A stretch of DNA of 64,000 nt from Devosia sp. (lineage in GTDB: Bacteria > Pseudomonadota > Alphaproteobacteria > Rhizobiales > Devosiaceae), in contig JAQGJK010000008.1 of assembly GCA_028290665.1 (NCBI GenBank), positions 1-64,000 of the forward strand, given 5' to 3'. Within the stretch, counting starts at the first letter, position 1, and every line of letters starts with the position of its first letter. The notes below the pieces were generated by a model that did not search any database, was not told the origin of the DNA, and worked only from the letters and a program-made list of their open reading frames with translations. Shown piece after piece: positions 17,393-25,604 of the stretch. A program made the translations under genes and the position numbers.

Positions 17393-17605
17393 GGCTCGAC
17401 CGCCCCGTCGGACTGGGTGTCCGTCAGATCGCCCAGCGATACCAAATCGTAAGGACTGTCGGACTGGCCGCATCCGTCGTCATGACATGGCCAGTCGCAA
17501 GATTGGCAAACTACCTATGGCGCCACACGGCTCGCCACGACAACGCAAGTCCGGCCGGCATTTCTCGCCCCCCAGGTCCACTTTCACTCCGACCGCGATG
17601 GTCGG

Positions 17606-19243
17606 TCAGCCCTTCAGCGCCAAGTAATGCCGGACAAGCCCTTGGGTCGAGCTGTCGTGCCCCTCGGTCCCCGTCATGCCTTCGACCTTGGGCAGCAGCG
17701 CCTTGGCCAGTTGCTTGCCAAGCTCGACACCCCACTGATCGTAGGAATTGACGTCCCAGATCGTCCCCTGCACGAACACTTTGTGCTCATAGAGCGCCAC
17801 TAGCGCCCCGAGCACTTCCGGCGTCAGCTTCGGATACATCAGCGTGTTGGACGGGCGATTGCCGGGGAACATCTTGTGCGGCGTCAGCGCTTTGATGGCG
17901 TCTTTCGTCAGCCCCTGCGCCTTCAACTCGGCGACGACTTCGTCCTTGGTTTTGCCCAGCATCAGCGCTTCCGACTGCGCCAGCACGTTGGCCACCAGCT
18001 TGTCATGATGCGGCGGCAAGTGCTCGTGCGGTTGGGCGGCGATCAGGAAATCGCAGGGAATGACGTCGGTACCCTGGTGGATCAGCTGGTAAAACGCGTG
18101 CTGGCCATTGGTGCCCGGCTCGCCCCAGATGATCGGCCCGGTCGGCCACTGCACCGGCTTGCCGCTCAGCGTCACCGATTTGCCGTTCGATTCCATGTCC
18201 TGCTGCTGCAAATAGGCGGCAAAGCGCGACAACCGCTGGTCGTAGGGCAGCACCGCATGGGTCGAGAAGCCCCAGGCGTTGCGATACCACACCCCCAGCA
18301 CGGCCATGATCACCGGCAAATTCTGCTCGAGCGGCGTTTCGAGGAAATGCCGGTCCATCTGATAGGCGCCATCGAGGAACGCCTTGAAATTATCAAAGCC
18401 AACAGAAATCGCCACCGGCAGCCCGATGGCCGACCACACCGAATAACGGCCGCCGACCCAGTCCCAGAACCCGAAAATCCGGTCCTGCCGGATCCCGAAG
18501 GCGTCGGTGGCGGCAAGGTTGGTCGAGAGCGCGGCGAAATGATCGTTGACCGCTCCGTCACCGAGCGCCGTCGCCAGCCAGCCGCGCGCCGTGTTGGCGT
18601 TGGTCATGGTCTCGTCGGTGGTAAAAGTCTTGCTGGCGACGATGAACATCGTCCGCTTCGGGTCGAGCCGTTTCAGCGTGTCGCCCATGTGGGCGCCATC
18701 GACGTTGGACACGTAGTGCAGCCGCAGATCGGCGCGCGAATACGGTTCGAGCGCCAGCGTCACCATCGCCGGCCCGAGATCCGAGCCACCGATGCCGATG
18801 TTGACCACGTCGGTGAACTGTTCCCCGGTGGCGCCGCGAATGCTGCCGTCGCGCACCTGATCGGAGAACACCCGCATCCGTTCGAGCACCTCGCGAATGC
18901 CCGGCATGATGTCATCGCCGCCGGCGGCCCGCACCGGCTGGTCGCCGCCATAGCGCAGCGCCATGTGCAGCACCGAGCGGTTTTCGGTGATGTTGATCGC
19001 CTCGCCCGCCCACATCGCGTCGCGTCGCGCCTCGACGCCCGCATCGCGCGCCAGGCCGATCAATGCCTTCATCGCGCCGGCGTCGATGCGGTTCTTCGAA
19101 TAATCGAGCAGGATCTCGCCCGCCGAGGCCGAAAAGCTCTCGAACCGGCCGGTATCAGCGGCGAACAGCTCGCGCATCGTCGTCTCGTTGAGCCGCTTGC
19201 GATGCTTCATCAACGGGTTGAGCGCCGATTCGGTCTTGGCCAT
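17606..19243 (-). CDS. pgi: Glucose-6-phosphate isomerase Pgi
   Basis: A 545-aa cytoplasmic enzyme interconverting glucose-6-P and fructose-6-P. The sugar isomerase core shows 'GIGGSDLGPAMV' (about residue 150), the phosphate-binding 'VASKTFTTDETMTNA', 'WDWVGGRYSVWSAIGLP' and the PGI signature around 'GEPGTNGQHAFYQLIHQGT'. I start at ATG 19243, which has an AAAGAGA ribosome site 8 nt upstream; the frame extends 14 codons further but without one. It lies just downstream of tgt (11 nt gap) in the same direction and may be co-transcribed with queA-tgt. It supplies fructose-6-P, the substrate of GlmS. Confidence 0.97.
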   Translation of the reverse strand: MAKTESALNPLMKHRKRLNETTMRELFAADTGRFESFSASAGEILLDYSKNRIDAGAMKALIGLARDAGVEARRDAMWAGEAINITENRSVLHMALRYGGDQPVRAAGGDDIMPGIREVLERMRVFSDQVRDGSIRGATGEQFTDVVNIGIGGSDLGPAMVTLALEPYSRADLRLHYVSNVDGAHMGDTLKRLDPKRTMFIVASKTFTTDETMTNANTARGWLATALGDGAVNDHFAALSTNLAATDAFGIRQDRIFGFWDWVGGRYSVWSAIGLPVAISVGFDNFKAFLDGAYQMDRHFLETPLEQNLPVIMAVLGVWYRNAWGFSTHAVLPYDQRLSRFAAYLQQQDMESNGKSVTLSGKPVQWPTGPIIWGEPGTNGQHAFYQLIHQGTDVIPCDFLIAAQPHEHLPPHHDKLVANVLAQSEALMLGKTKDEVVAELKAQGLTKDAIKALTPHKMFPGNRPSNTLMYPKLTPEVLGALVALYEHKVFVQGTIWDVNSYDQWGVELGKQLAKALLPKVEGMTGTEGHDSSTQGLVRHYLALKG

Positions 19244-19254
19244 GGCAGTCTCTT

Positions 19255-20382
19255 TCAAAGCGGCGGCAGGTCGCCCTGCGCCCACGCGGCGCGGGTCTCT
19301 GCGGCGAAAGTTTCGAATGTTCCGGCCTCGATGGCGGCCCGGGCGCCGATGACCAGCTCTTGGTAATAGGAGAGGTTGATCTGCGAAAGGATCATCGCAC
19401 CCAAAATCTCTTCCAGTTTAACGAGATGGCTCAGATACGCCCGGCTGAAACGTCGGCAATTCGGGTTCGGCGACGCCTCGTCCAGGGGCCGCCTATCATC
19501 CTTATGCCGTGCATTTTTCAGATTGATGACGCCGAAGCGGGTGTAGGCATGCCCGTGCCGGCCGGCCCGCGTCGGGTGCACGCAATCGAACATGTCGATG
19601 CCACGCCCGATGCCGCCAAGAATATCGTCCGGCTTGCCGACGCCCATCAGATAGCGCGGTCGGTACACCGGCAACTCGGGGGTAATCTCGCCAAGCACGC
19701 GGAACATCACTTCCTGCGGCTCGCCGACGGCCAGCCCGCCGACTGCATAGCCATCAAAGCCGATGCTGCGCAAACCGGCGGCCGAACGGGCCCGCAGTTC
19801 CGGATCGTCGCCACCCTGGACGATGCCGAACAGGGCGCGCTGCGGCTGCTGCCCGAACGCGGTCTTGCTGCGTTCGCCCCAGCGCAGCGACAATTCCATG
19901 GCGCGTTCGATCTCCGGTCGTTCCGCCGGCAGCGCGATGCATTCATCGAGCTGCATGACGATGTCGCTGTCGAGCAGGGTCTGGATTTCGATCGAGCGCT
20001 CGGGCGTCAATTCATAGGCCGTGCCGTCGATATGCGACTGGAACGTCACGCCACTCTCGGTCAGCTTCCGGAGCTTTGACAGCGACATCACCTGAAAACC
20101 GCCGCTGTCGGTCAGGATCGGGCGTTGCCAGTCCATGAAATCGTGCAGGCCTCCAAGCGAAGCCACGCGCTCGGCACCAGGCCGCAACATCAGGTGATAG
20201 GTGTTGCCGAGCAGGATATCGGCGCCGGTTTCGCGCACCTGCTCGGGGTACATCGCCTTGACCGTGCCGGCAGTACCGACCGGCATGAATGCCGGGGTGT
20301 GGATTTCGCCACGATGCGTATCGATCCGCCCGCGGCGCGCCGCGCCGTCGGTGGCAATGAGGGTAAAGCTCTGGTCGGTCAC
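19255..20382 (-). CDS. tgt: Queuine tRNA-ribosyltransferase Tgt (zinc ligands mostly absent)
   Basis: A 375-aa enzyme exchanging guanine-34 for the queuine precursor preQ1 in GUN-anticodon tRNAs. The TIM-barrel motifs are intact: '[20 protein letters not shown]', '[12 protein letters not shown]' and '[13 protein letters not shown]', plus '[16 protein letters not shown]' with a catalytic-region Asp. However, the usual C-terminal CxCxxC...H zinc site is not there: the stretch reads '[20 protein letters not shown]' and later '[11 protein letters not shown]', so only the last Cys is kept and the His position is Ile. It starts at GTG 20382, overlapping the queA stop by 4 nt (GTGA), so it is translationally coupled to queA. 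pgi follows 11 nt after its stop. Confidence 0.95.
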   Translation of the reverse strand: MTDQSFTLIATDGAARRGRIDTHRGEIHTPAFMPVGTAGTVKAMYPEQVRETGADILLGNTYHLMLRPGAERVASLGGLHDFMDWQRPILTDSGGFQVMSLSKLRKLTESGVTFQSHIDGTAYELTPERSIEIQTLLDSDIVMQLDECIALPAERPEIERAMELSLRWGERSKTAFGQQPQRALFGIVQGGDDPELRARSAAGLRSIGFDGYAVGGLAVGEPQEVMFRVLGEITPELPVYRPRYLMGVGKPDDILGGIGRGIDMFDCVHPTRAGRHGHAYTRFGVINLKNARHKDDRRPLDEASPNPNCRRFSRAYLSHLVKLEEILGAMILSQINLSYYQELVIGARAAIEAGTFETFAAETRAAWAQGDLPPL

Positions 20383-21458
20383 GCGTGGTCGTCCGCTCTG
20401 TCGGTCTCGGCGCGGATTAGCAGAGATGCGTCGCCGTAGGAATAGAACCGGTAGCCGGTGGCGATGGCATGCGCATAGGCGCGCCGCATCACCTCGAACC
20501 CCGAAAAGGCGCTGACCAGCATGAACAGCGTCGAGCGCGGCAGATGGAAATTGGTCACCAGCCGATCGACGACGCGGAAGCGGTAGCCGGGGGTAATGAA
20601 AATGTCGGTTTCGCCGATGAACCCCTGCAGGGTGCCCGTCGCGCGCGCTGCACTTTCCAGCAGCCGCAGGGTGGTGGTTCCCACCGCGACGATGCGGCTG
20701 CCACGGGCCTTGGCGGCGACAATCCGTTCCGCCGTAGCGGCGTCGATCTCGCCCCATTCCGAGTGCATCACGTGGTCCTTAGTGTCCTCGACCTTGACTG
20801 GCAGGAACGTTCCGGCCCCAACATGCAGCGTCAGCCGTTCTATCGTGACGCCCTTGTCGGCGAGCTTCTGCAACAGCAATTCCGTGAAATGCAGCCCCGC
20901 CGTCGGCGCGGCGACGGCACCGTCGCGGGCAGCGAACACTGTCTGATAGTCGGTGGCATCACTCGCCTCGGCCTTGCGCTTCGCCCCGATATACGGCGGC
21001 AACGGCATGGCGCCATGCGCCTTGATTGCGGAGTCGAGATCGGCACCGTCGAGGTCGAACGCCAGCGTTACCTCCCCGGTTTCGCCGCGCTCCGCAACCG
21101 TGGCGAGGAGTTCGCCCCGAGACCCGAGTTCGAGGCGGTCGCGCACCGCCAGTTTCTTGGCCGGTCGCGCGAAGGCCCGCCAGGTCTGGCTATCGACGCG
21201 CTTGTGCAGATTGAACGACACCTTGGCCCGCACGCCGTCGCGGATGCGATGACCCGACAGTTCGGCCGGCAGCACGCGAGTATCGTTGACCACCAGCACG
21301 TCACCGGCGTCGAGCAGGTCGACCAGATCGGCGACGTGGCGGTCGGCGATGCCTGCTACCGGATCGACAACCAGCAACCGCGCAGCATCGCGCGGCTCGA
21401 GCGGACGCAAGGCGATCTGCTGTTCAGGCAGGTCGAAATCAAAATCGGCAACTTTCAT
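20379..21458 (-). CDS. queA: S-adenosylmethionine:tRNA ribosyltransferase-isomerase QueA
   Basis: A 359-aa enzyme that transfers and isomerises the ribosyl group of SAM to make epoxyqueuosine on tRNA, the step after Tgt. Family motifs: N-terminal '[24 protein letters not shown]', '[14 protein letters not shown]', '[19 protein letters not shown]' and the C-terminal '[19 protein letters not shown]', followed by '[21 protein letters not shown]'. It begins 9 nt after the stop of the last gene of the four-gene secreted cluster, in the same direction, and overlaps tgt at its end. Confidence 0.97.
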   Translation of the reverse strand: MKVADFDFDLPEQQIALRPLEPRDAARLLVVDPVAGIADRHVADLVDLLDAGDVLVVNDTRVLPAELSGHRIRDGVRAKVSFNLHKRVDSQTWRAFARPAKKLAVRDRLELGSRGELLATVAERGETGEVTLAFDLDGADLDSAIKAHGAMPLPPYIGAKRKAEASDATDYQTVFAARDGAVAAPTAGLHFTELLLQKLADKGVTIERLTLHVGAGTFLPVKVEDTKDHVMHSEWGEIDAATAERIVAAKARGSRIVAVGTTTLRLLESAARATGTLQGFIGETDIFITPGYRFRVVDRLVTNFHLPRSTLFMLVSAFSGFEVMRRAYAHAIATGYRFYSYGDASLLIRAETDRADDHA

Positions 21459-21467
21459 GCCTGCCTA

Positions 21468-21848
21468 TTAGCAAACCACGGCAAACGCGCCAATGTCCTC
21501 GAGCCACAGGGTGCCGGCGATCACATCATCGGACCCACCGACAAACAGCCGCAGCTTCGCCACCACCCGCTCGGAATTGTCGTCGGTAAAATCGAGCCGG
21601 ATCGACTCGTCATCGCCAAATGCCTGCCCGATCAGGATCGGGATCGCGCCGACCTGCAGTGGGTCAGTCGACCACAGCCGCCCACCCGACTCGATCTCAG
21701 CGCTGAGCGGCGAAATCCCCTGCCCGCCACCCAGCGGCACGCCTGCCGAGGTTCCGGGCACGGTGGCAAAACACACCAGCCCTTCGCCGGCGAGTACTGG
21801 GCTGATGAGCAGCGCCATGGCGACCGGGATTGCGAACAACCTTACCAT
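21468..21848 (-). CDS. Small secreted two-cysteine protein D (pairs with A)
   Basis: A 126-aa protein of unrecognised family, the last of four overlapping genes. A short signal peptide (about residues 1-20, ending 'SPVLAGEG') precedes a mature domain with exactly two cysteines, Cys26 near the mature N-terminus and Cys126 as the very last residue, well placed for a disulfide that closes the domain. It resembles protein A of the cluster: 'RLWSTDPL..GAIPILIGQAF' against 'ESWSTNPELEPGTPILVAQAY', then a Leu/Val-rich strand region and a 'G.L...G..AVVC' ending. I start at ATG 21848, which overlaps the stop of gene C in ATGGTAA. queA starts 9 nt after the stop. Confidence 0.7.
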   Translation of the reverse strand: MVRLFAIPVAMALLISPVLAGEGLVCFATVPGTSAGVPLGGGQGISPLSAEIESGGRLWSTDPLQVGAIPILIGQAFGDDESIRLDFTDDNSERVVAKLRLFVGGSDDVIAGTLWLEDIGAFAVVC

Positions 21849-22258
21849 CCCGTGCACACCACGATGCCGGTCCCGATGCTGACGCCCCCGATCACCCCGG
21901 CGACCACGATATCGGTGTCCGGGCCGACTGGCCCGACATAGTGCGCGGTGCGGACGATGTTGAGGGTGAAGCCGATCGGGCCGACATTGGGCACCGTCAG
22001 CTGGATTTCGAGGTGATTGTAATCTATCATGGAATAGTCCAGCGCGCCCTCGCCCTTTGCCGGGTTCGATGACAGCACGAAATCGCCATCGGTGACGGTC
22101 ACCTCATTGACGGTCCCGCCATCGCGATCCGGGGTGAACGTAATATCGGCCTCGACCGTCGTCGTGCCGTCCAACGTCACGCAGTTGAGCGTATCGGCAA
22201 ACGCCGGCCCGGTTGCCAGCGCGCCAACCAGCAAAAACATCGCCGGCCGGTTCACCAT
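21842..22258 (-). CDS. Small secreted two-cysteine protein C (pairs with B)
   Basis: A 138-aa protein of unrecognised family with a signal peptide (about residues 1-21, 'TGPAFADT') and two mature cysteines, Cys26 and Cys135, close to the two ends. It is clearly paralogous to B: both contain the identical string 'GPDTDIVVAGV', an 'R.AHY' element before it, a 'VGP..F...LVR' strand, and end in C-x-x-W. The start ATG 22258 overlaps the stop of gene B in ATGGTGA, and its own end overlaps the start of gene D in ATGGTAA, so the junction itself appears duplicated. It is probably periplasmic. Confidence 0.72.
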   Translation of the reverse strand: MVNRPAMFLLVGALATGPAFADTLNCVTLDGTTTVEADITFTPDRDGGTVNEVTVTDGDFVLSSNPAKGEGALDYSMIDYNHLEIQLTVPNVGPIGFTLNIVRTAHYVGPVGPDTDIVVAGVIGGVSIGTGIVVCTGW

Positions 22259-22674
22259 GGCGAGCACAACAGCGTCACGGAGCCGACACTCGCGACAGTG
22301 GCGACGCCCGCCACCACGATATCGGTGTCCGGCCCGCCAGCGTCGTCATAATGCGCCGCCCGCACCAGCTGCATGAAAAAAGTCATCGGCCCGACCTCAG
22401 GCGATTCCAACCCGATCTCGATGCGGTCGTAGGCAATGTCGGTGAAAGCCAATATCTCGGCCGCGCGGTCGCTGCCGCCCGGCTCGGTGCTCATGACGAT
22501 ATGCGGCGTTTCCACCCGTACCCGGGTGACCGAGCCGGCACCTCGCGTCGCCTCGAACTCGATCGACACTTCAATAAGCACCGTCTGATCCGGATTTTCG
22601 CAACGAATCGACTCGGCCAGCGCCGGCGTGGTGAAGCACAACAGGCTCGCGCCAAGCATCAGGGCCCTTCGCAT
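22252..22674 (-). CDS. Small secreted two-cysteine protein B (pairs with C)
   Basis: A 140-aa protein of unrecognised family. The signal peptide starts 'MRRALMLGASLL' and ends near 'TTPALAES'; the mature part has Cys25 and Cys137 only. It shares 'GPDTDIVVAGV', 'PEVGPMTFFMQLVRAAHY' and the C-S-P-W ending with the C paralogue. I prefer ATG 22674, giving a basic signal-peptide N-terminus and a 16-nt overlap with gene A, over ATG 22659, which would overlap A by one base but lack the Arg-Arg start. A GTG at 22686 is a further option. Confidence 0.72.
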   Translation of the reverse strand: MRRALMLGASLLCFTTPALAESIRCENPDQTVLIEVSIEFEATRGAGSVTRVRVETPHIVMSTEPGGSDRAAEILAFTDIAYDRIEIGLESPEVGPMTFFMQLVRAAHYDDAGGPDTDIVVAGVATVASVGSVTLLCSPW

Positions 22675-23060
22675 GTCACCACCCACGCGCCCTTGCCGCT
22701 GACCCGAAGGACGCCACCGGAGATGTAGTCGTCGCCCTCGATGGTCATCACCACCTGTAGCGATGCCAGCACCGCCTCAAACCCCACATCGGCAAGATCG
22801 ACATCGAGGGTAGTCTCCGACTCATAAGCCTGCGCCACCAGTATCGGGGTACCCGGCTCCAGCTCCGGGTTAGTCGACCAGCTCTCGTCGCCGACCTGGA
22901 AATTGGCGCGGTTGATGGCGAGAAAACTCAGATGCCCAACCAGCAGCGCGATGCTGGCCTCCCCATCGGCCGAACTGCAGACAATCCATTCGGTCGCCAG
23001 TGCCGGCCGGGCCCCAAGCCCGATCAACAGCACCGCCGCGGTGGCGAGTATTCGTTTCAT
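22659..23060 (-). CDS. Small secreted two-cysteine protein A (first of cluster)
   Basis: A 133-aa protein of unrecognised family, first of the four-gene overlapping series. A typical signal peptide ('MKRILATAAVLLIGLGARPALA') precedes a mature domain with only two cysteines, Cys28 and Cys130, at its ends. It is similar to D in overall plan and in the 'WSTNPELEPGTPILVAQAY' region. The ATG at 23060 is chosen; a TTG at 23078 would add six residues. It begins only 21 nt after a strong hairpin that terminates the upstream cyclophilin gene, so its own promoter must lie in or just before that hairpin, or expression depends on readthrough. Confidence 0.7.
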   Translation of the reverse strand: MKRILATAAVLLIGLGARPALATEWIVCSSADGEASIALLVGHLSFLAINRANFQVGDESWSTNPELEPGTPILVAQAYESETTLDVDLADVGFEAVLASLQVVMTIEGDDYISGGVLRVSGKGAWVVTCEGP

Positions 23061-23081
23061 GTGACGGAAAGCCCCCAATGC

Positions 23082-23108
23082 AAAAAGCCGCCGGCGGTAA
23101 CCGGCGGC
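23082..23108 (-). terminator. Terminator / possible attenuator ahead of the secreted-protein cluster
   Basis: On the minus strand GCCGCCGG-loop-CCGGCGGC is followed by five T residues. It sits 54 nt after the cyclophilin stop codon and 21 nt before the start of gene A, in the path of transcription between them. Confidence 0.85.
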
Positions 23109-23162
23109 CCCTGCTGTGGGCGCTATCGCATCGCTCGCGTGAACCGCGGCTGAATGGCGAGA

Positions 23163-23642
23163 TCAGGCGGCGATGTCGGCTGCGACCTTGACGGTGGTCA
23201 TTTTGTCGGGATCACGCACCGGCTCGCCGCGCTTGATCTTGTCGACATTTTCCATGCCTTCGATGACCTTGCCCCAGGCGGTGTACTGCTTGTCGAGGAA
23301 GCGGGCGTCATCGAAGACGATGAAGAACTGCGAGTTGGCGCTGTCGGGGCTCTGCGAGCGGGCCATCGAGACGACACCGCGGACATGCGGCTCGGCGTTG
23401 AATTCGGCTTTCAGGTCCGGGTACTTCGAACCGCCGGTGCCGGTGCCCTTGGGACAGCCGGTCTGCGCCATGAAGCCGTCGATGACGCGATGGAACACGA
23501 TGTTGTCATAAAACCCTTCACGCGCCAGCTTCTTGATGTGCGCGACGTGGTTGGGCGCGAGGTCGGGGCGCATGGCAATGACCACGCGGCCCTTGGTGGT
23601 TTCGATGATTAGGGTGTTTTCGGGGTCGGTGATGTCGGCCAT
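23163..23642 (-). CDS. ppiB: Peptidyl-prolyl cis-trans isomerase, cyclophilin type (cytoplasmic)
   Basis: A 159-aa cyclophilin without a signal peptide, catalysing proline isomerisation in protein folding. The catalytic core 'YDNIVFHRVIDGFMAQTGCP' contains the active-site Arg; 'NSQFFIVFDDARFLDKQYTAWGKVIEGM' follows in the usual place. It lies 25 nt downstream of a second cyclophilin that does carry a signal peptide, so the pair covers cytoplasm and periplasm. A terminator follows. Confidence 0.95.
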   Translation of the reverse strand: MADITDPENTLIIETTKGRVVIAMRPDLAPNHVAHIKKLAREGFYDNIVFHRVIDGFMAQTGCPKGTGTGGSKYPDLKAEFNAEPHVRGVVSMARSQSPDSANSQFFIVFDDARFLDKQYTAWGKVIEGMENVDKIKRGEPVRDPDKMTTVKVAADIAA

Positions 23643-23667
23643 GGCTCAAGGTTTTCCGTTGTAAAAA

Positions 23668-24219
23668 TCAGCGATATTCGATGGTGGCGGCGATGATCTT
23701 GTCCGGGTTCGCTGGCGGCTCGCCCTTGGTGATGTTATCGACGAACTCCATGCCGGCGACGACTTTGCCGAACACGGTGTACTGGTTGTTGAGGAAGCTC
23801 GCATCGGCGAAGGTGATGAAAAACTGCGAGTTGAAGGTATCGGGATCGGCCGTGCGCGCCGCGCCGACCGTGCCCCGCACATAGGGTTCAGCGTTGAATT
23901 CCGCAACAACGTCGGGCAGGTCCGAACCGCCGGCGCCGGTGCCGGTCGGATCGCCGGTCTGGGCCATGAAGCCGTCGATGACGCGGTGGAAGACGATACC
24001 GTTGTAGAATCCCTGTTCGGTCAGCGCGACGATGCGCTCGACGTGCTTGGGCGCCAGTGCCGGCAGCAGTTCGATATCGACCGTACCGTCCTTGAGTTGC
24101 AGCATCACGTGCGGTGTGCCGGTCTGGGCTGATGCAGCGGTCATGCCGGCGGTCAGCAGGGCGAAGCCGACAATTATGGCGCTCGCCAGCTTGCTGGCGG
24201 CTCGTGCGAATGTGTTCAT
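23668..24219 (-). CDS. Peptidyl-prolyl cis-trans isomerase, cyclophilin type (periplasmic)
   Basis: A 183-aa cyclophilin with a signal peptide (about residues 1-31, ending 'MTAASAQT'), so it should work in the periplasm on exported proteins. 'YNGIVFHRVIDGFMAQTGDP' and 'NSQFFITFADASFLNNQYTVFGKV' carry the catalytic residues. It starts 4 nt before the end of coaD (ATGA overlap) and is followed by the cytoplasmic paralogue; the two are about half identical by eye and probably arose by tandem duplication. Confidence 0.95.
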   Translation of the reverse strand: MNTFARAASKLASAIIVGFALLTAGMTAASAQTGTPHVMLQLKDGTVDIELLPALAPKHVERIVALTEQGFYNGIVFHRVIDGFMAQTGDPTGTGAGGSDLPDVVAEFNAEPYVRGTVGAARTADPDTFNSQFFITFADASFLNNQYTVFGKVVAGMEFVDNITKGEPPANPDKIIAATIEYR

Positions 24220-24707
24220 GATGATCGGAGGGCTTTCAGTACGAGCTGTGGGACAAAGGCGGTGATGTCGCCGCCCATTTCAGCGATTTGCCGCACCAGC
24301 GTGGCCGAGATGTGGCGCACATGCGGGCTCGAGGGCAGGAACACCGTTTGCAAATCAGGCGCCATCTGGGCGTTCATCCCGACCATCTGCATCTCGAAAT
24401 TGTAATCGGTGGTATCGCGCAAACCGCGGATGATCAGCTTGGCGCCGTGCTGGCGCGCCGCCTGCACCATCAGCCCCTCGAACTCGACCACTTCGAATTC
24501 GGTCTCGGTCCTGCGGCCGATCGGCTCCAGCACCTGCTTCAGTAGCGACAGCCGCGCCTCGTGGGTAAACAGGCCCTTTTTCGAATGGTGCGTTCCGACG
24601 CCGACGATCAAGGTGTCGACGAGCTTGCAGGCCCGTTCGACGACGTCGAGGTGGCCATTGGTCACCGGATCGAACGATCCAGGATAAAATCCGACAAGTT
24701 TCGTCAT
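24216..24707 (-). CDS. coaD: Phosphopantetheine adenylyltransferase CoaD
   Basis: A 163-aa enzyme of coenzyme A biosynthesis that joins AMP to 4'-phosphopantetheine. The nucleotidyltransferase signature 'GFYPGSFDPVTNGHLDVVERA' is at the N-terminus and 'HHSKKGLFTHEARLSLL', 'IIRGLRDTTDYNFEMQM' and 'HISATLVRQIA' follow as in the family. I chose the internal ATG at 24707, which places the signature near residue 4; the frame runs 13 codons further upstream. It is first in the coaD-cyclophilin-cyclophilin unit. Confidence 0.96.
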   Translation of the reverse strand: MTKLVGFYPGSFDPVTNGHLDVVERACKLVDTLIVGVGTHHSKKGLFTHEARLSLLKQVLEPIGRRTETEFEVVEFEGLMVQAARQHGAKLIIRGLRDTTDYNFEMQMVGMNAQMAPDLQTVFLPSSPHVRHISATLVRQIAEMGGDITAFVPQLVLKALRSS

Positions 24708-24860
24708 CGCCGTTCCGCTCCCCCGGATGCCGCCGCGTTGTGTCACGACACCCGGCGAGGTGCAAGCACGGCAAATAAACCAGCGATTTCCGCTGCTAGA
24801 CTTAAAACTCTTTTCAGGTGTCGGGTGCAGTGTACCGACACTAATTTCGAGTGAGGCACG

Positions 24861-25604
24861 ATGTCGGGGCGCGCTGCAGTTCGTTCGTTACGGGAAAGCG
24901 GTGCCTTTGCGCCGTCGTCGCGCAACAGCGAAGCACTCACCTTGGTAATGATCGTGTTCGCCACCTTCGCCCTCGGCTGCGGCGCCTTTTTCGGCGTCAG
25001 CTGGATGATCAAGGCCGCCGGCCCCAGTACCCAGAAAATGGCGCCGCTGGTGATGGTCGCCGACCTTAGCCGGATCTGGACCCCCAAGGACACCGCCTCC
25101 TGCGAGGTCTACGCCAATGCTAACAATGATAGAGACGAAGAACTCCGCGCCGGCGCAGCGGTCCTGCTTGGCAACCAGATCGCTAGCGGCGCCTTCGCCC
25201 GTGAAGCGCGGCGGCTCAATTGCTACGCCAGCACCAAGATCGCCCGGCTGTGCGACGGCGAAGAACGCAAGATTTTCGTCTCGCTGGTCGATCGCTATGT
25301 CACCCGCCTCGACCTGATGGCCGTGGCGATGAATCTGACCTCGGACCAGATGAGCCTCCTTGCCGGTGTTGGCATCGGCGGCCAGGAAGCCAAACTCGGC
25401 ACCGCCCTCTATGACATGGGCCTGTCGGCCACTGTCGATTACGTCAAATTCTATCACGCCGACATCACCGCGAGTCTCCGCAAGCTGGCGACCAAGGGTC
25501 TGCTGTCGAGCAATGATTTCGGGGTCATCCTCGGCCTCGGCGCCTCGCCGACGATCAAGCACATCCTCGACAACATTACGCCGGTCGAAACCGTCTGCTC
25601 CTAA
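24861..25604 (+). CDS. Hypothetical membrane-anchored protein, 247 aa
   Basis: I do not recognise this family. An N-terminal cytoplasmic tail of about 27 residues precedes one transmembrane segment (about residues 28-50, 'LVMIVFATFALGCGAFFGVSWMI'), followed by a soluble, mostly helical domain with four cysteines (around residues 80, 121, 130 and 246), presumably periplasmic. The ribosome site GTGAGGCACG lies just before the ATG. It is divergent from coaD and overlaps the LysE gene end by 4 nt on the opposite strand. Upstream, GTGTCGG and CCGACAC (24818-24841) form an inverted repeat in front of the start that could be an operator or a hairpin. Confidence 0.65.
   Translation: MSGRAAVRSLRESGAFAPSSRNSEALTLVMIVFATFALGCGAFFGVSWMIKAAGPSTQKMAPLVMVADLSRIWTPKDTASCEVYANANNDRDEELRAGAAVLLGNQIASGAFAREARRLNCYASTKIARLCDGEERKIFVSLVDRYVTRLDLMAVAMNLTSDQMSLLAGVGIGGQEAKLGTALYDMGLSATVDYVKFYHADITASLRKLATKGLLSSNDFGVILGLGASPTIKHILDNITPVETVCS

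Noticed and set aside
17876-19366. 496-aa plus-strand frame opposite pgi
   Set aside because: Antisense shadow of pgi and the tgt end.
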